A DNA stretch of 64,000 nucleotides from Paenibacillus sp. An7 (lineage in GTDB: Bacteria > Bacillota > Bacilli > Paenibacillales > Paenibacillaceae), in the NCBI RefSeq assembly GCF_009870785.1, contig NZ_WTWX01000001.1, positions 268,065 through 332,064 on the forward strand. Direction: 5' to 3'. The position numbers were made by a program, and so were the translations under genes. Each line of letters begins with the position of its first letter. The first letter of the stretch is position 1. Positions 16,839 through 25,809 of the stretch are shown piece by piece. The notes below the pieces were generated by a model. The model was not told the DNA's origin and did no database searches. It saw only the letters and a program-made list of their open reading frames with translations.

Positions 16839-18350
16839 TCATAATCCTAAACGTATTCTTTTTTCTTGATCTGGATCTTGAATCACTTCAAGGTCCGTAT
16901 TAAAGATCATTGTTGCTCTAAGATCTATTGAATAAGGGGGCCAATGATGACCTGCCGGAACGGGATCTTCCCCTTTTGCAAATGCAATCCATGCGTCTTG
17001 CATCGAAGAAGCAAGTTGCTGCATTGAATCACTCGGGTTAATTCCCAAGGGTTTAAAAAACTGCAGATTATGAAATACAAAAGCAATTTCACCTGCATGG
17101 ATCGCTTTATTTAATAGCGGATGACCTTCGAGTGTCCAATCAAACCGGTACATAAATACCGGTGCATATTTAGACTGAGCAGCAGCGAACTGCACGGAGG
17201 AACGCCAAAAGAAAAGATCTGTCATTAACTGTGCCTGTCCATCTGTTGTTTTCGGATACTGGGAGACGATATCATGCCCATCAGATACACCTGTCATCAT
17301 TTCCATCGCTCTTACAATATCACCATCGTTCATGATATCCGTTTCTGGACGGATAAATAGTGCTCCTTCGTCAAGGTTGGTTCCAATAAGGAGCCGTACG
17401 TCACTGGCATCGCCATCTTTCACTGCTTGCACAGGTGATTTTGGAAGTGTAGATTGATCCACCACAGGCTGGAATAACATAGCAAGACCTGCACCTGTCT
17501 GCTGTTTGAAGCGTTCTCCGGCAGCAAGGATTTGTTCAGCAGGCAGGGTTCTCAGTTTGTGGACCTCGTCAGAACCAATTCGCAGCATCTGCAGCATACC
17601 AGCTGTAACCTGAGCTGCTTGTTCTGCTGGTATAAGCTGCGAAGCGCCGCTTTGCATAATGGCCTGTTTGAAGAGCCCTTTTGCTTTTGGCATGGCCATA
17701 AGAGCAGCGATACTCATACTGCCTGCTGATTCACCAAACACCGTCACTGCACCAGGGTCTCCTCCAAAACCATCTATATTCTCTTTCACCCATTCCAAGG
17801 CAGCAATTTGATCAAGCAGTCCCGCATTCGATATAAATGATTCACCAAGCGGTGATAAATGCATAAAGCCAAAGGGACCCAGACGGTAGTTTAGGGTAAC
17901 GACAATAATCTCACCGCGTTTCACAAACTTTGTAGCATCATAGAACGAGGTGCTGCCTGATCCGCTGACGAATGCACCTCCGTGGATCCATACCATAACT
18001 GGAAGCTTTTGTTCCGCTACTTGTTCTGGAGCCCATACATTGAGATAAAGACAATCTTCCGATTCTACCGGCTCATATCCTGGAGTCTGAAATAATCCCC
18101 CTTCTGTTCTTGGCTGTATACACTCCGGTCCAAACTGATCAGCTTCCTTGACACCTTCCCAGGAATCAGGCGGCTCGGGCGCTTCAAAACGCAGTTCATT
18201 CACAGGCGGTTTCGCATAAGGGATTCCTTTCCATACTGCTGCTCCATTTATGTTCCGTCCCTTTAACGCACCATATTTTGTATTTACTCTCAGCTCTCTC
18301 ATCTCGTATTCATCCTTCCTGATGTCCGTTTCTTCAAACGTCTGCATCAT
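16839..18350 (-). CDS. Type-B carboxylesterase/lipase (pNB-esterase-like)
   Basis: The 503-residue alpha/beta hydrolase has the oxyanion segment VMVWIHGGAFVSGSGS, a nucleophile elbow FGESAGS (Ser208) and the DCLYLNVWAP signature, all typical of bacterial type-B carboxylesterases such as p-nitrobenzyl esterase. It is likely cytoplasmic, since no signal peptide is seen. Both the ATG at 18350 and the in-frame ATG at 18302 have purine-rich sites; the family usually begins near the second (MRELRVNTKYG), so the first 16 residues are doubtful. Natural substrate unknown. Confidence 0.88.
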   Translation of the reverse strand: MMQTFEETDIRKDEYEMRELRVNTKYGALKGRNINGAAVWKGIPYAKPPVNELRFEAPEPPDSWEGVKEADQFGPECIQPRTEGGLFQTPGYEPVESEDCLYLNVWAPEQVAEQKLPVMVWIHGGAFVSGSGSTSFYDATKFVKRGEIIVVTLNYRLGPFGFMHLSPLGESFISNAGLLDQIAALEWVKENIDGFGGDPGAVTVFGESAGSMSIAALMAMPKAKGLFKQAIMQSGASQLIPAEQAAQVTAGMLQMLRIGSDEVHKLRTLPAEQILAAGERFKQQTGAGLAMLFQPVVDQSTLPKSPVQAVKDGDASDVRLLIGTNLDEGALFIRPETDIMNDGDIVRAMEMMTGVSDGHDIVSQYPKTTDGQAQLMTDLFFWRSSVQFAAAQSKYAPVFMYRFDWTLEGHPLLNKAIHAGEIAFVFHNLQFFKPLGINPSDSMQQLASSMQDAWIAFAKGEDPVPAGHHWPPYSIDLRATMIFNTDLEVIQDPDQEKRIRLGL

Positions 18351-18387
18351 GCTGTATTCCTTCCACGATATCTACATACCCAAGTTA

Positions 18388-18882
18388 TTACATACTTCTA
18401 TATTCCGGCGTTTTCTTTAACTGATCAAAAAAATGACGTTGGGCTTCTCGGTAACTCTCCAAATCTTTTCCCTCATAGGAAGCTTTCAGTTCATCGTATT
18501 GATCACGGTATCCTTCATTAATTAACAATACATCACGAAATTTATGAAATACATCATGTTTGGAATGACATACGGTTAACTGAACACCTAATGGCAGAAC
18601 CGTCTCCTTTGTATAAAAGGAACGAAAAGAAGCCGTTTGTTCTCCTTTTTCATCGACTGGGTATAAAGATTCCAGCACACGGACTGCTTCATCAAATTCT
18701 TCTTGCTTCACTCGAACCTGAATATCAACATCTCCTTTTGTCAGGGTGCCGGGAATTGCCGAGCTTCCTACATGATGAATATCTGCATGTTTAAGACGTT
18801 CCTTTAGCTTCTTATTTTCCTGCAAAAATAGTTCTGCCGCCTGGTCATTATATTTATTTCTTGCGAAAGTTACGATTTCCAT
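18388..18882 (-). CDS. GrpB family protein
   Basis: The 164-residue protein carries the GrpB signature HVGSSAIPG...GDVDIQVRV, a nucleotidyltransferase-like fold, and DVLLINEGYRDQYDELK further on. The family is predicted to act like minimal nucleotidyltransferases, but its substrate is not established. It is encoded 37 bp upstream of the esterase gene on the same strand and may be co-transcribed with it. Confidence 0.85.
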   Translation of the reverse strand: MEIVTFARNKYNDQAAELFLQENKKLKERLKHADIHHVGSSAIPGTLTKGDVDIQVRVKQEEFDEAVRVLESLYPVDEKGEQTASFRSFYTKETVLPLGVQLTVCHSKHDVFHKFRDVLLINEGYRDQYDELKASYEGKDLESYREAQRHFFDQLKKTPEYRSM

Positions 18883-18986
18883 ACCGCTTCCTCTCCTTAT
18901 GTATAGAGTAGGGATGAATGACCATCCATTTAAACCAAAGTGCTATCTTTCAAACATTCGAAATCAGAATGAAAACTCCTTCTGGG

Positions 18987-19016
18987 TTGGTAAATAAAAC
19001 AATATTCATCTATAAT
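18987..19016 (+). promoter_or_regulatory. Sigma-A-type promoter of the second FtsW-like gene
   Basis: TTGGTA and TATAAT are separated by 18 bp, 45 bp upstream of the start codon. Confidence 0.6.
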
Positions 19017-19061
19017 TTAGTGATATGTAGCATTAGATTAACAAAGGAGTGACTCATTTAC

Positions 19062-20252
19062 ATGTTGCAAAAACTAAAAAAGATAGATTCTACCATCATC
19101 TGGATCCTTTGTTTTTTCATGCTCGCCAGCATTCTATTAATACATAGTGGGATTCAATACAGCCCGGAAAAATTCGCCGGTTCCGAAATGAAAATGGTGA
19201 TCTATTACCTGCTTAGTTTTGCGGCTTTAGTTGTGACTTCGTTAATTCACTACAAACTCATCTTGAAATATTATTGGTATATCTACGGAGCAGGTATATT
19301 GCTGCTTGTATATGTTTCGTTTTTCGGTAAGGTCCTCAACGGCTCCAGGGGCTGGATCTCTATCCCTCATTTATTTAATGTGCAACCCGCCGAAGTTTTT
19401 AAAATAATACTGATCATTACGCTTGGCGGTATCTTAATGAAACAGAACAAAAAACTCACCTTCTGGGCAAATGTCATCCCCCTTTCACTTGTCACCCTTC
19501 TTCCTTTCGCCTTAGTCATGAAAACAAATGATATGGGAAATGCACTCAGCTATCTTGTCATCTTAATCGGCATGCTGTGGATCGGGGACATTAAGAACAG
19601 ACATGCTCTTATTATACTTCTGCTCATCGCTGCTCTTTCCATTGGTGGAATCAAGTCATATATTACCTTTCATGATCAAATTACTACCTATCTTTCTAAT
19701 ACGGAAAAAGGACACTGGCTCGATCGGATCGATCCATGGCTTTTGCCTGAAGAAGCAGGCAAAGATGCTTCTTACCATACAAGAAATGCGAAAATCGCGA
19801 TTGCGTCAGGCGGCTTATTAGGAAAGGGATATAAGCAAGGGACAATGGTGCAGACAGGTTATGTTCCTTATACTTACTCGGACTCGATTATCATCGTCGC
19901 TGCGGAAGAATTTGGGTTTCTAGGGGTTTCTCTTTTATTATTTCTCTATTTCATACTCATTTACCGGCTCATCTATATCGGACTTGAATGTGGAAATAAG
20001 GCGGGACCTATTTTAATTGTGGGTATTGTGGCTATGTTCATCTATCAAATTTTTGAAAATGTCGGCATGTTTATCGGACTCATGCCTTTGACGGGGATTA
20101 CTTTACCTTTTCTTAGCTTTGGAGGTTCTTCACTGCTCATTAATATGCTCTGCATAGGTGTAGTACTGAGCATTAAAGTAAATGATGAGGTAACAGATGA
20201 TATGTTACCAAGTACGGAGAGCTTGCAGTTAAGTAAACGAACCGTCTTATAG
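19062..20252 (+). CDS. FtsW/RodA/SpoVE-family SEDS membrane protein
   Basis: The 396-residue protein has about ten membrane segments and SEDS landmarks: GSRGWISIPHLFNVQPAEVFKI, a large extracytoplasmic loop with WLDRIDPWLLPEE, and PLTGITLPFLSFGGSSLLINM. It should be a peptidoglycan polymerase of the elongation or sporulation type. No penicillin-binding protein partner is nearby. An AAGGAG lies 12 bases before the ATG. It is probably monocistronic, with a promoter at 18987 and a terminator at 20264. It is distinct from the prefix-domain paralogue at 8932. Confidence 0.88.
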   Translation: MLQKLKKIDSTIIWILCFFMLASILLIHSGIQYSPEKFAGSEMKMVIYYLLSFAALVVTSLIHYKLILKYYWYIYGAGILLLVYVSFFGKVLNGSRGWISIPHLFNVQPAEVFKIILIITLGGILMKQNKKLTFWANVIPLSLVTLLPFALVMKTNDMGNALSYLVILIGMLWIGDIKNRHALIILLLIAALSIGGIKSYITFHDQITTYLSNTEKGHWLDRIDPWLLPEEAGKDASYHTRNAKIAIASGGLLGKGYKQGTMVQTGYVPYTYSDSIIIVAAEEFGFLGVSLLLFLYFILIYRLIYIGLECGNKAGPILIVGIVAMFIYQIFENVGMFIGLMPLTGITLPFLSFGGSSLLINMLCIGVVLSIKVNDEVTDDMLPSTESLQLSKRTVL

Positions 20253-20263
20253 GACGGTTCTAG

Positions 20264-20310
20264 AGCGGTAGACAAACTAGCTTATACTAGTTTGCCTACT
20301 GTCTTTTTTT
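20264..20310 (+). terminator. Intrinsic terminator after the FtsW-like gene; repeat copy 2
   Basis: An imperfect stem whose inner part is ACAAACTAG/CTAGTTTG is followed by TTTTTTTATTTT. The right arm CTAGTTTGCCTACTGTC matches the arms at 2845-2862 and, reverse-complemented, 61243-61259. Confidence 0.75.
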
Positions 20311-20313
20311 ATT

Positions 20314-21234
20314 TTACAAGCTTTCGTGACGTTCATGAAAACGATATTGATTTGCCAACTGATTCAAGAAAGCCGATACTTGCTTTGGGATATTTCTCCT
20401 ATTCGGCTGTACCCACCCTACATAAGAGGAGACGGAAGTTGGGATTGCAAGCGGTAAGATTACAATATCACTGCTGGACATATGGGCATGTTTACCAAAT
20501 GACAAATCAAATCCAATCGTCATCGCCACATTTTCTCGAACCAATTTCCAAATGACTGAAGTCTGATTCGTTGAAAATAAGAGTTGACCTTTTCCATAAT
20601 TCTGCTGGAGATCTTCGTAAAATTTCAGCAGCAGATCATCTTTATATAAAACCATCTGATGCTTCAGAATCTCCTCTGGGGTAATCGAATCCTGTAAAGC
20701 AAGGGGAGAGCGTTTGCTAACGCCTGCGACCATTTCTTGCTGAATCAGCTTACCGAATAATAAGGATTTATGCTGTTGTCTCAGCTCTTCTTCAAATATA
20801 ATCAGTCCCACATCAAAACGTCTTTCATTTATTTCATGAATGATATCATTCGTACTCATCTCACATAGTTCTAGCGTAACTCCGGGAAACTGTTTCTTAA
20901 AATCAATAATTGCATCGGTATAGATCAGTGTCGGAAGCGGAATAGTCGCTATTCTTATAACGCCAGTAAGCTGTTCGGGCTGAACCTCAGTCTCTTGTTT
21001 CAGTTCCTCAAGTGCATCAAGTACCTTATATGCTTTGGATAAAATACGTTTCCCATCTTCTGTAGGGATAGCTCCTGCACGAGATCTTTTAAATAAGGAG
21101 AACCCCAGTTCGTTCTCAAGACTTGTAATCGCCTGACTAACTGCAGATAGCGTAACATTACATGATTCTGATGCTTTGGTGAGTGATCCTGTTCTGGCGG
21201 TTTCTGTGATATACAAGAGTTGATCCATGTTCAT
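20314..21234 (-). CDS. LysR-family transcriptional regulator
   Basis: The 306-residue protein has an N-terminal LysR winged helix (LTKASESCNVTLSAVSQAITSLE) and a periplasmic-binding-like effector domain. The ATG at 21234 follows AAGGAGGGGAGATCT. It is transcribed away from the SDR gene across a 149-bp region with repeated TTAACTT motifs, the classic layout for a LysR activator of its divergent neighbour. The effector is unknown. Confidence 0.9.
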   Translation of the reverse strand: MNMDQLLYITETARTGSLTKASESCNVTLSAVSQAITSLENELGFSLFKRSRAGAIPTEDGKRILSKAYKVLDALEELKQETEVQPEQLTGVIRIATIPLPTLIYTDAIIDFKKQFPGVTLELCEMSTNDIIHEINERRFDVGLIIFEEELRQQHKSLLFGKLIQQEMVAGVSKRSPLALQDSITPEEILKHQMVLYKDDLLLKFYEDLQQNYGKGQLLFSTNQTSVIWKLVRENVAMTIGFDLSFGKHAHMSSSDIVILPLAIPTSVSSYVGWVQPNRRNIPKQVSAFLNQLANQYRFHERHESL

Positions 21235-21252
21235 AGATCTCCCCTCCTTTAG

Positions 21253-21330
21253 TTAACTTATTCTTAACTTGACTTAAAATACTTTAAATATAGTTAATGA
21301 TAAAACGAGTATATACTAAATGTAAGTTAA
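21253..21330. promoter_or_regulatory. Divergent LysR/SDR control region
   Basis: TTAACTT occurs at 21253 and 21264, and its complement AAGTTAA at 21324, in an AT-rich divergent promoter region. These are plausible LysR contact sites, unproven. Confidence 0.35.
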
Positions 21331-21383
21331 ACAGAAGCAATGATATCTATCACAAATACGTAATTTACATAGGAGGATTTATC

Positions 21384-22136
21384 ATGAGTAATGAAAAAAG
21401 AGTAGCTGTTATTACAGGCGGAGCAAGTGGAATAGGCCGCGAAACAAGCCTCATTTTTGCAAGAAAAGGCGATCGTGTTATTGTTGCAGATTATAATGAA
21501 ACAGGCGGTAAAGAAACCGTTGCTATGATCCAGAAAAATGGCGGCGAAGCTACTTTTATTCAAGTTGATGTTTCTAATTATGAAAGTGTAGAAGCGCTTG
21601 TGGAACAAACCGTGAGGCAATATGGCCGTATTGACGTCATGTTCAATAATGCAGGAATTGGTCTGCCAACCCCCGTTGCTGCCCTAGACTGGGATACGTA
21701 CCATCGCGTCATTAATGTGAACCAACACGGAGTAGCTCACGGAATTATCGCAGCCAGCAAAAAAATGAGAGAACTTGGTATCAAAGGGGTTATTATTAAT
21801 ACGGCTTCAGTATTCGGATTCCTTGCATCACCAGGATCTTTCGCTTACCATGCTACCAAAGGTGCTGTCATTATGATGAGTAAATCGGCTGCATTAGAAC
21901 TTGCGCAGTATGATATTCGTGTTGTTGCGGTTGCTCCAGGTGTAGTAGATACTCCTATCATTCAAGGATACAAAGATCTAGGTATGGCCGATGAGATGGC
22001 TCATAAAGTCATGGGCGGCAAGCTGACTCAACCGGAAGCCGTAGCGAAAACCGTATATCTTATATCTCTAGAAGAAGCGGAAGCGATTAACGGCAGTGTA
22101 GTCATGGCTGACCAAGGTTATGCTTCCTTTAAATAG
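21384..22136 (+). CDS. SDR family NAD(P)-dependent oxidoreductase
   Basis: The 250-residue protein starts at the ATG after AGGAGGATTTATC; the longer open frame from 21297 lacks a ribosome binding site. It has the classical SDR motifs TGGASGIG (11-18), NNAG (88-91), Ser142 and the Tyr155-x3-Lys159 pair (YHATK). An acidic residue at the end of beta-2 (VADYNE) suggests NAD preference. Substrate unknown. It is probably controlled by the divergent LysR protein. Confidence 0.9.
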   Translation: MSNEKRVAVITGGASGIGRETSLIFARKGDRVIVADYNETGGKETVAMIQKNGGEATFIQVDVSNYESVEALVEQTVRQYGRIDVMFNNAGIGLPTPVAALDWDTYHRVINVNQHGVAHGIIAASKKMRELGIKGVIINTASVFGFLASPGSFAYHATKGAVIMMSKSAALELAQYDIRVVAVAPGVVDTPIIQGYKDLGMADEMAHKVMGGKLTQPEAVAKTVYLISLEEAEAINGSVVMADQGYASFK

Positions 22137-22144
22137 GGTTCGCG

Positions 22145-22195
22145 AAATCAATTTATAACTGATTAAAGCAACTAAAAGTATTGTGAAATGGATTC
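22145..22195. repeat. Small inverted-repeat element, copy A (51 bp)
   Basis: It begins AAATCAATTTATAACTG and ends TTGTGAAATGGATTC, approximate inverted repeats of each other. Its last 37 bp match copy B at 36562-36598 with three differences. It sits 8 bp after the SDR stop codon. Confidence 0.65.
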
Positions 22196-22210
22196 GACAT
22201 ATTGAATTAA

Positions 22211-22258
22211 TCAAAAAAAGATGACCTCAGGTATATTTCCGAGAGTCATCTTTTTTGA
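22211..22258. terminator. Bidirectional terminator between SDR and leuA
   Basis: TCAAAAAAAGATGAC pairs with GTCATCTTTTTTGA, giving T-tracts on both strands between convergent genes. Confidence 0.75.
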
Positions 22259-22297
22259 TCGTTATTTGAGTTATCATGATATGAAGTTCATGAATGG

Positions 22298-23854
22298 TTA
22301 CTGTTCTACCAAGTTTTCCGCAAGTTCCATCTGGTCCAAGATCACTGCGTTAATCCCATTAATATATGCGATCGCACTAGCCTTAATGATATCCGTATCC
22401 ATCGCACGCCCTGTGTACGTCTTTCCATCACATGAGATCTGCAGATGCACTCGTCCGACCGCTTCTTTCCCTCTCGATATACTATTTATTTTGTAGTGGG
22501 TCAGCTGAACATCCAGATCCGTTAACGTTTTAATGACACTATAAAGCGCATCAATCGGTCCGTCACCGATGGAACTTCCTCTGAGGACATCACTTCCCTT
22601 TTTCAGTTCTACACTGGCCGTTGGATACTGATCATTCGTCACTACTTGAAAAGATGCCAGTTCATATAAATGTCCTCTTGACTGCGGCTTATTTAAATGT
22701 TCGGTCACCAGATAAAACACATCGTGATCGTACACTTCTTTTTTGGCATCAGCCAGGGTAATGAATTTTTCAAATAACAATTCAAATTCTTCGGTACTCG
22801 TAACGCTGAACCCCATACGCTCCACTGCATTTTTAAATGCATGCCGTCCCGATCTTGCCGTAAGAATGAGCTCCATTTTTTCTCCGCCCACTTCTTCAGG
22901 TGACATGATCTCATATACATTTTTATCTTTGAGCAAACCGTCCTGATGAATTCCAGAGGAGTGAGCAAAAGCATTATCCCCCGTAATCGCCTTATTCACT
23001 TGGACATCCAGCCCCGTTAAATGCGTCAATAGCCGGGAAGTCTGCAAAATTTCTTTTCTTTGAATTCGGGTCGTACAGCCGTAAAAGTTCTCTCTTACTT
23101 TCAGTCCCATGACGACTTCTTCAAGAGAGGTATTCCCGGCACGCTCACCGAGTCCATTAATGGTACACTCTACTTTTTGTGCCCCGTTCTTAATGGCACT
23201 CAGCGTATTTGCTGTCGCCATCCCCAAATCATTATGGCAATGAACACTCAGTATCACTTTATCGTCTAGATTCTTAAGACGCTCATTAATTCTTCTTACC
23301 AAATCACCAAACTCTTCAGGAACAGCGTACCCAACGGTATCTGGAACGTTAATAATGGTCGCTCCCGCTTTCACTACCGCCTCAATCGTTCTCCACAAAT
23401 ATTCAAAATCAGACCTTGAAGCATCCTCCGTCGAATACTGTACTTCAGGAAGCAGCGTCTTCGCATATTTCACCGCATCTACCCCCATCTGCATGACGGC
23501 ATCCTCTGAACGGGCGAATTTTTTCTCAAGATGAATACTAGAAGTTCCAAGCACGATATGAATGAATGGATTCTGTGCGAGCTTAATACTTTCATAAACG
23601 GCATCAATATCACTTTTCACCGCTCTTGCGAGAGCCGTTATTGAAATTTGATCTCCTACTTTTTTTGCAATTTGTTGAACCGCATGAAAATCTCCCTTAG
23701 AAGAAGCAGGAAAACCTGCCTCGATCATATCTACATTTAACCTTTTCAGCTGTTGTGCAAATTCAATTTTCTGCAAGGTGTTTAGTTTCGCTCCAGGAAC
23801 TTGTTCTCCATCTCTCAGGGTCGTGTCCAGTACCAATACATTGCGATTTGTCAT
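22298..23854 (-). CDS. leuA: 2-isopropylmalate synthase
   Basis: The 518-residue enzyme from the ATG at 23854 (GAGGAGGAAGTTTTC upstream) has the HMGL-like barrel start LDTTLRDGEQVPGAKL, the VHCHNDLGMATANT metal motif and a C-terminal LeuA dimer/regulatory domain (GDGPIDALYSVI). It condenses acetyl-CoA with 2-ketoisovalerate, the first step to leucine. Other Re-citrate-like homologues exist, but the T-box leader with a CUC specifier in front argues for leucine. No leuBCD or ilv genes are adjacent, so this copy is separate from an operon; it may be a second or dispersed leuA. Confidence 0.9.
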   Translation of the reverse strand: MTNRNVLVLDTTLRDGEQVPGAKLNTLQKIEFAQQLKRLNVDMIEAGFPASSKGDFHAVQQIAKKVGDQISITALARAVKSDIDAVYESIKLAQNPFIHIVLGTSSIHLEKKFARSEDAVMQMGVDAVKYAKTLLPEVQYSTEDASRSDFEYLWRTIEAVVKAGATIINVPDTVGYAVPEEFGDLVRRINERLKNLDDKVILSVHCHNDLGMATANTLSAIKNGAQKVECTINGLGERAGNTSLEEVVMGLKVRENFYGCTTRIQRKEILQTSRLLTHLTGLDVQVNKAITGDNAFAHSSGIHQDGLLKDKNVYEIMSPEEVGGEKMELILTARSGRHAFKNAVERMGFSVTSTEEFELLFEKFITLADAKKEVYDHDVFYLVTEHLNKPQSRGHLYELASFQVVTNDQYPTASVELKKGSDVLRGSSIGDGPIDALYSVIKTLTDLDVQLTHYKINSISRGKEAVGRVHLQISCDGKTYTGRAMDTDIIKASAIAYINGINAVILDQMELAENLVEQ

Positions 23855-23932
23855 GAAAACTTCCTCCTCACGGAAAATATGAATGTAATTCATTTTATGT
23901 AAACACGAGGCTTGCTAAACCCGGATTTTAGC

Positions 23933-24228
23933 AAACAAAAAACCTCGTCTCTACTATAGAGACGAGGTTAACCCGCGGTACCACTCTAATTCGCTTCTTA
24001 TCCCTACAAATATACGGATAGGAAACAATCTTTGTTCGATGGCGAAGACCATCTATCCTTGTAACGGCGGAATCCCGGCAAACCCTACTATATACTATAT
24101 TCAGGCAGCTGTTCATAGATGAGTTCAAAGTGGTCCCTACTGCCGTATTCCCACCTGCCAACGGCTCTCTGAAAGAGTTCCTCACTTCTACTATTTCTAA
24201 TCAGCACATTTGATATGTTCAATTGGTT
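23933..24228 (-). promoter_or_regulatory. T-box leader, Leu-specific, upstream of leuA
   Basis: The minus-strand leader carries the T-box core AGAGTGGTACCGCGG (about 23972-23988) and a strong terminator hairpin (23941-23969: AACCTCGTCTC and its complement, then TTTTTTGTTTG). A Stem I-like region has AGAGAGCCGTTGGC, and a specifier-loop sequence GAACTCA gives a CUC leucine codon at 24123-24121. Uncharged tRNA-Leu should stabilise the antiterminator and allow leuA transcription. Confidence 0.9.
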
Positions 24229-24234
24229 AAATGG

Positions 24235-24263
24235 AGTATATTGGTATTTATTTCCTTTGTCAA
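24235..24263 (-). promoter_or_regulatory. Sigma-A promoter of the leuA T-box transcript
   Basis: TTGACA (24263-24258), a 17-bp spacer and TATACT (24240-24235) on the minus strand. Confidence 0.8.
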
Positions 24264-24265
24264 CC

Positions 24266-25645
24266 TTAAATTACTACAGCAGGTTCTACCGTCATGCCAT
24301 CCGGCTTTTGCTGCTCTGCCGCTTCTGCTTTTCGTAAATACTTCTGTCCCCGCCACCTCACATAAGATAGAATTCCTCTCAAGTACTCATCTACAATCAT
24401 GCAAGAATAGATGCCGATCAGACCAAAACCTAGATGAATCCCAAGTACATATGACATTCCTGTCGCAATGATCCACATGGAACCGAGCGAGATATACATG
24501 GTGAATCTCGTATCACCAATTGCATTCAGTGAGTTACCAAGCGCCATGTTCAGCATTTTACCCGGCTGAAGAATGAGGTTCATCCCCAGTAAGGATGCAC
24601 CAATCGCGATAATCGTCTGATCATCCGTAAAGAGTCCGAGAAGCTGTCTTCCGAATAAAAAAAGAATCAACGCATTGACAACCACATAGATTGCCCCGAT
24701 ACCCAGTGCACGGTAAGCACTCCGGTAAGCTTCCCGAACTCGGCCAGCTCCGAAGAGATGCGCTATTTGGATCTGTGCTGCCATTGCGATCGATGACCCA
24801 AGCAGAAAACAGAACGATTCAAGCGTATTCATATAGGTCCGCGCCGCTAGTTCTGCCGCACCAAGTGTGGCAATGTAGGAGTAAATAATAAGCTGAGAGA
24901 ACACCCAGCAAGACATATTAACGCCAAGCGGCCATCCAATCTTCAGTATTTCACCGAATAAAGGCCGATTAAATACGGTGAGTTCTTGCCATTTGATCCG
25001 GTATTCAAAGGACCGTAAGAACATCAGAAGAAGCAAAATAACAGCGAGCAAGCGACTTGCTACAGTAGAAATGGCTACGCCGGTCAGGCCCCACTGCGGG
25101 AATCCAAACGCTCCAAAAATGAAGGCATAATTCAAAAACACATGAATCACATTCATCCCAAGTGCGACATACATAGGTCCTTTCGTATTCCCTGTATTCC
25201 GTATGACCGTGCTCATTGTAGCCATCATTGCGATTAGAATCATACCTCCGCCAACAATCGAGATATAGATACCTGCCAGCGGCAGCAGATGCTCCGGTAA
25301 TTGTAATACCATTGCTATTTTTTGTGGAGATGCTACAAGGATTACACTGCATATTGCTCCAAGGATGGTTGTTACCGTGAACGCCATGATTCCAATAACA
25401 CGGGCATCCACCTTTTTATGCGACCCCAGCTTCTGAGCGATTAGTATTCCTGCTCCGCTGGCCACCGTTGTGAACAGAACTGTCATCGCTTGAAACAGTT
25501 GATTTGAAAATCCAACGACGGCTACTGCGTCATCCGAAATACGACTGACCATTAATGTATCTACGGCTCCCAGCAAAAATTGCAGAAACAGTTCAATAAA
25601 AATAGGCCAAGCCAGCACCCAGAGGGTAATTTTTTTGGTATTCAT
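24266..25645 (-). CDS. MATE family efflux transporter
   Basis: The 459-residue protein has twelve predicted membrane segments and MATE-type features (FLLGAVDTLMVSRISDDAVAVVGFSNQ, and the repeat-like second half starting near GWPLGVNMSCWVFSQ). It likely exports cationic drugs or metabolites by Na+ or H+ antiport. The start is the ATG at 25645; the open extension upstream has no ribosome binding site. The divergent AraC-type regulator at 25810 may control it. Confidence 0.88.
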   Translation of the reverse strand: MNTKKITLWVLAWPIFIELFLQFLLGAVDTLMVSRISDDAVAVVGFSNQLFQAMTVLFTTVASGAGILIAQKLGSHKKVDARVIGIMAFTVTTILGAICSVILVASPQKIAMVLQLPEHLLPLAGIYISIVGGGMILIAMMATMSTVIRNTGNTKGPMYVALGMNVIHVFLNYAFIFGAFGFPQWGLTGVAISTVASRLLAVILLLLMFLRSFEYRIKWQELTVFNRPLFGEILKIGWPLGVNMSCWVFSQLIIYSYIATLGAAELAARTYMNTLESFCFLLGSSIAMAAQIQIAHLFGAGRVREAYRSAYRALGIGAIYVVVNALILFLFGRQLLGLFTDDQTIIAIGASLLGMNLILQPGKMLNMALGNSLNAIGDTRFTMYISLGSMWIIATGMSYVLGIHLGFGLIGIYSCMIVDEYLRGILSYVRWRGQKYLRKAEAAEQQKPDGMTVEPAVVI

Positions 25646-25809
25646 ATCTAGTATTCCAACCTCCGATGAGAAAGTAGCGCTATAAGTAAAATGACGAGTA
25701 CAGCGCATTAACTTTTCAAATTATAGTTGGTATAATGAATTTAAAATATCATTTTATGAACTCATACTTATAAATTTGCAACCTCAATTCGATTTGAAAG
25801 GTTATACCT

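Noticed and set aside
23928..24185. 85-residue ORF on minus
   Set aside because: It lies entirely in the T-box leader and its terminator; not a gene.
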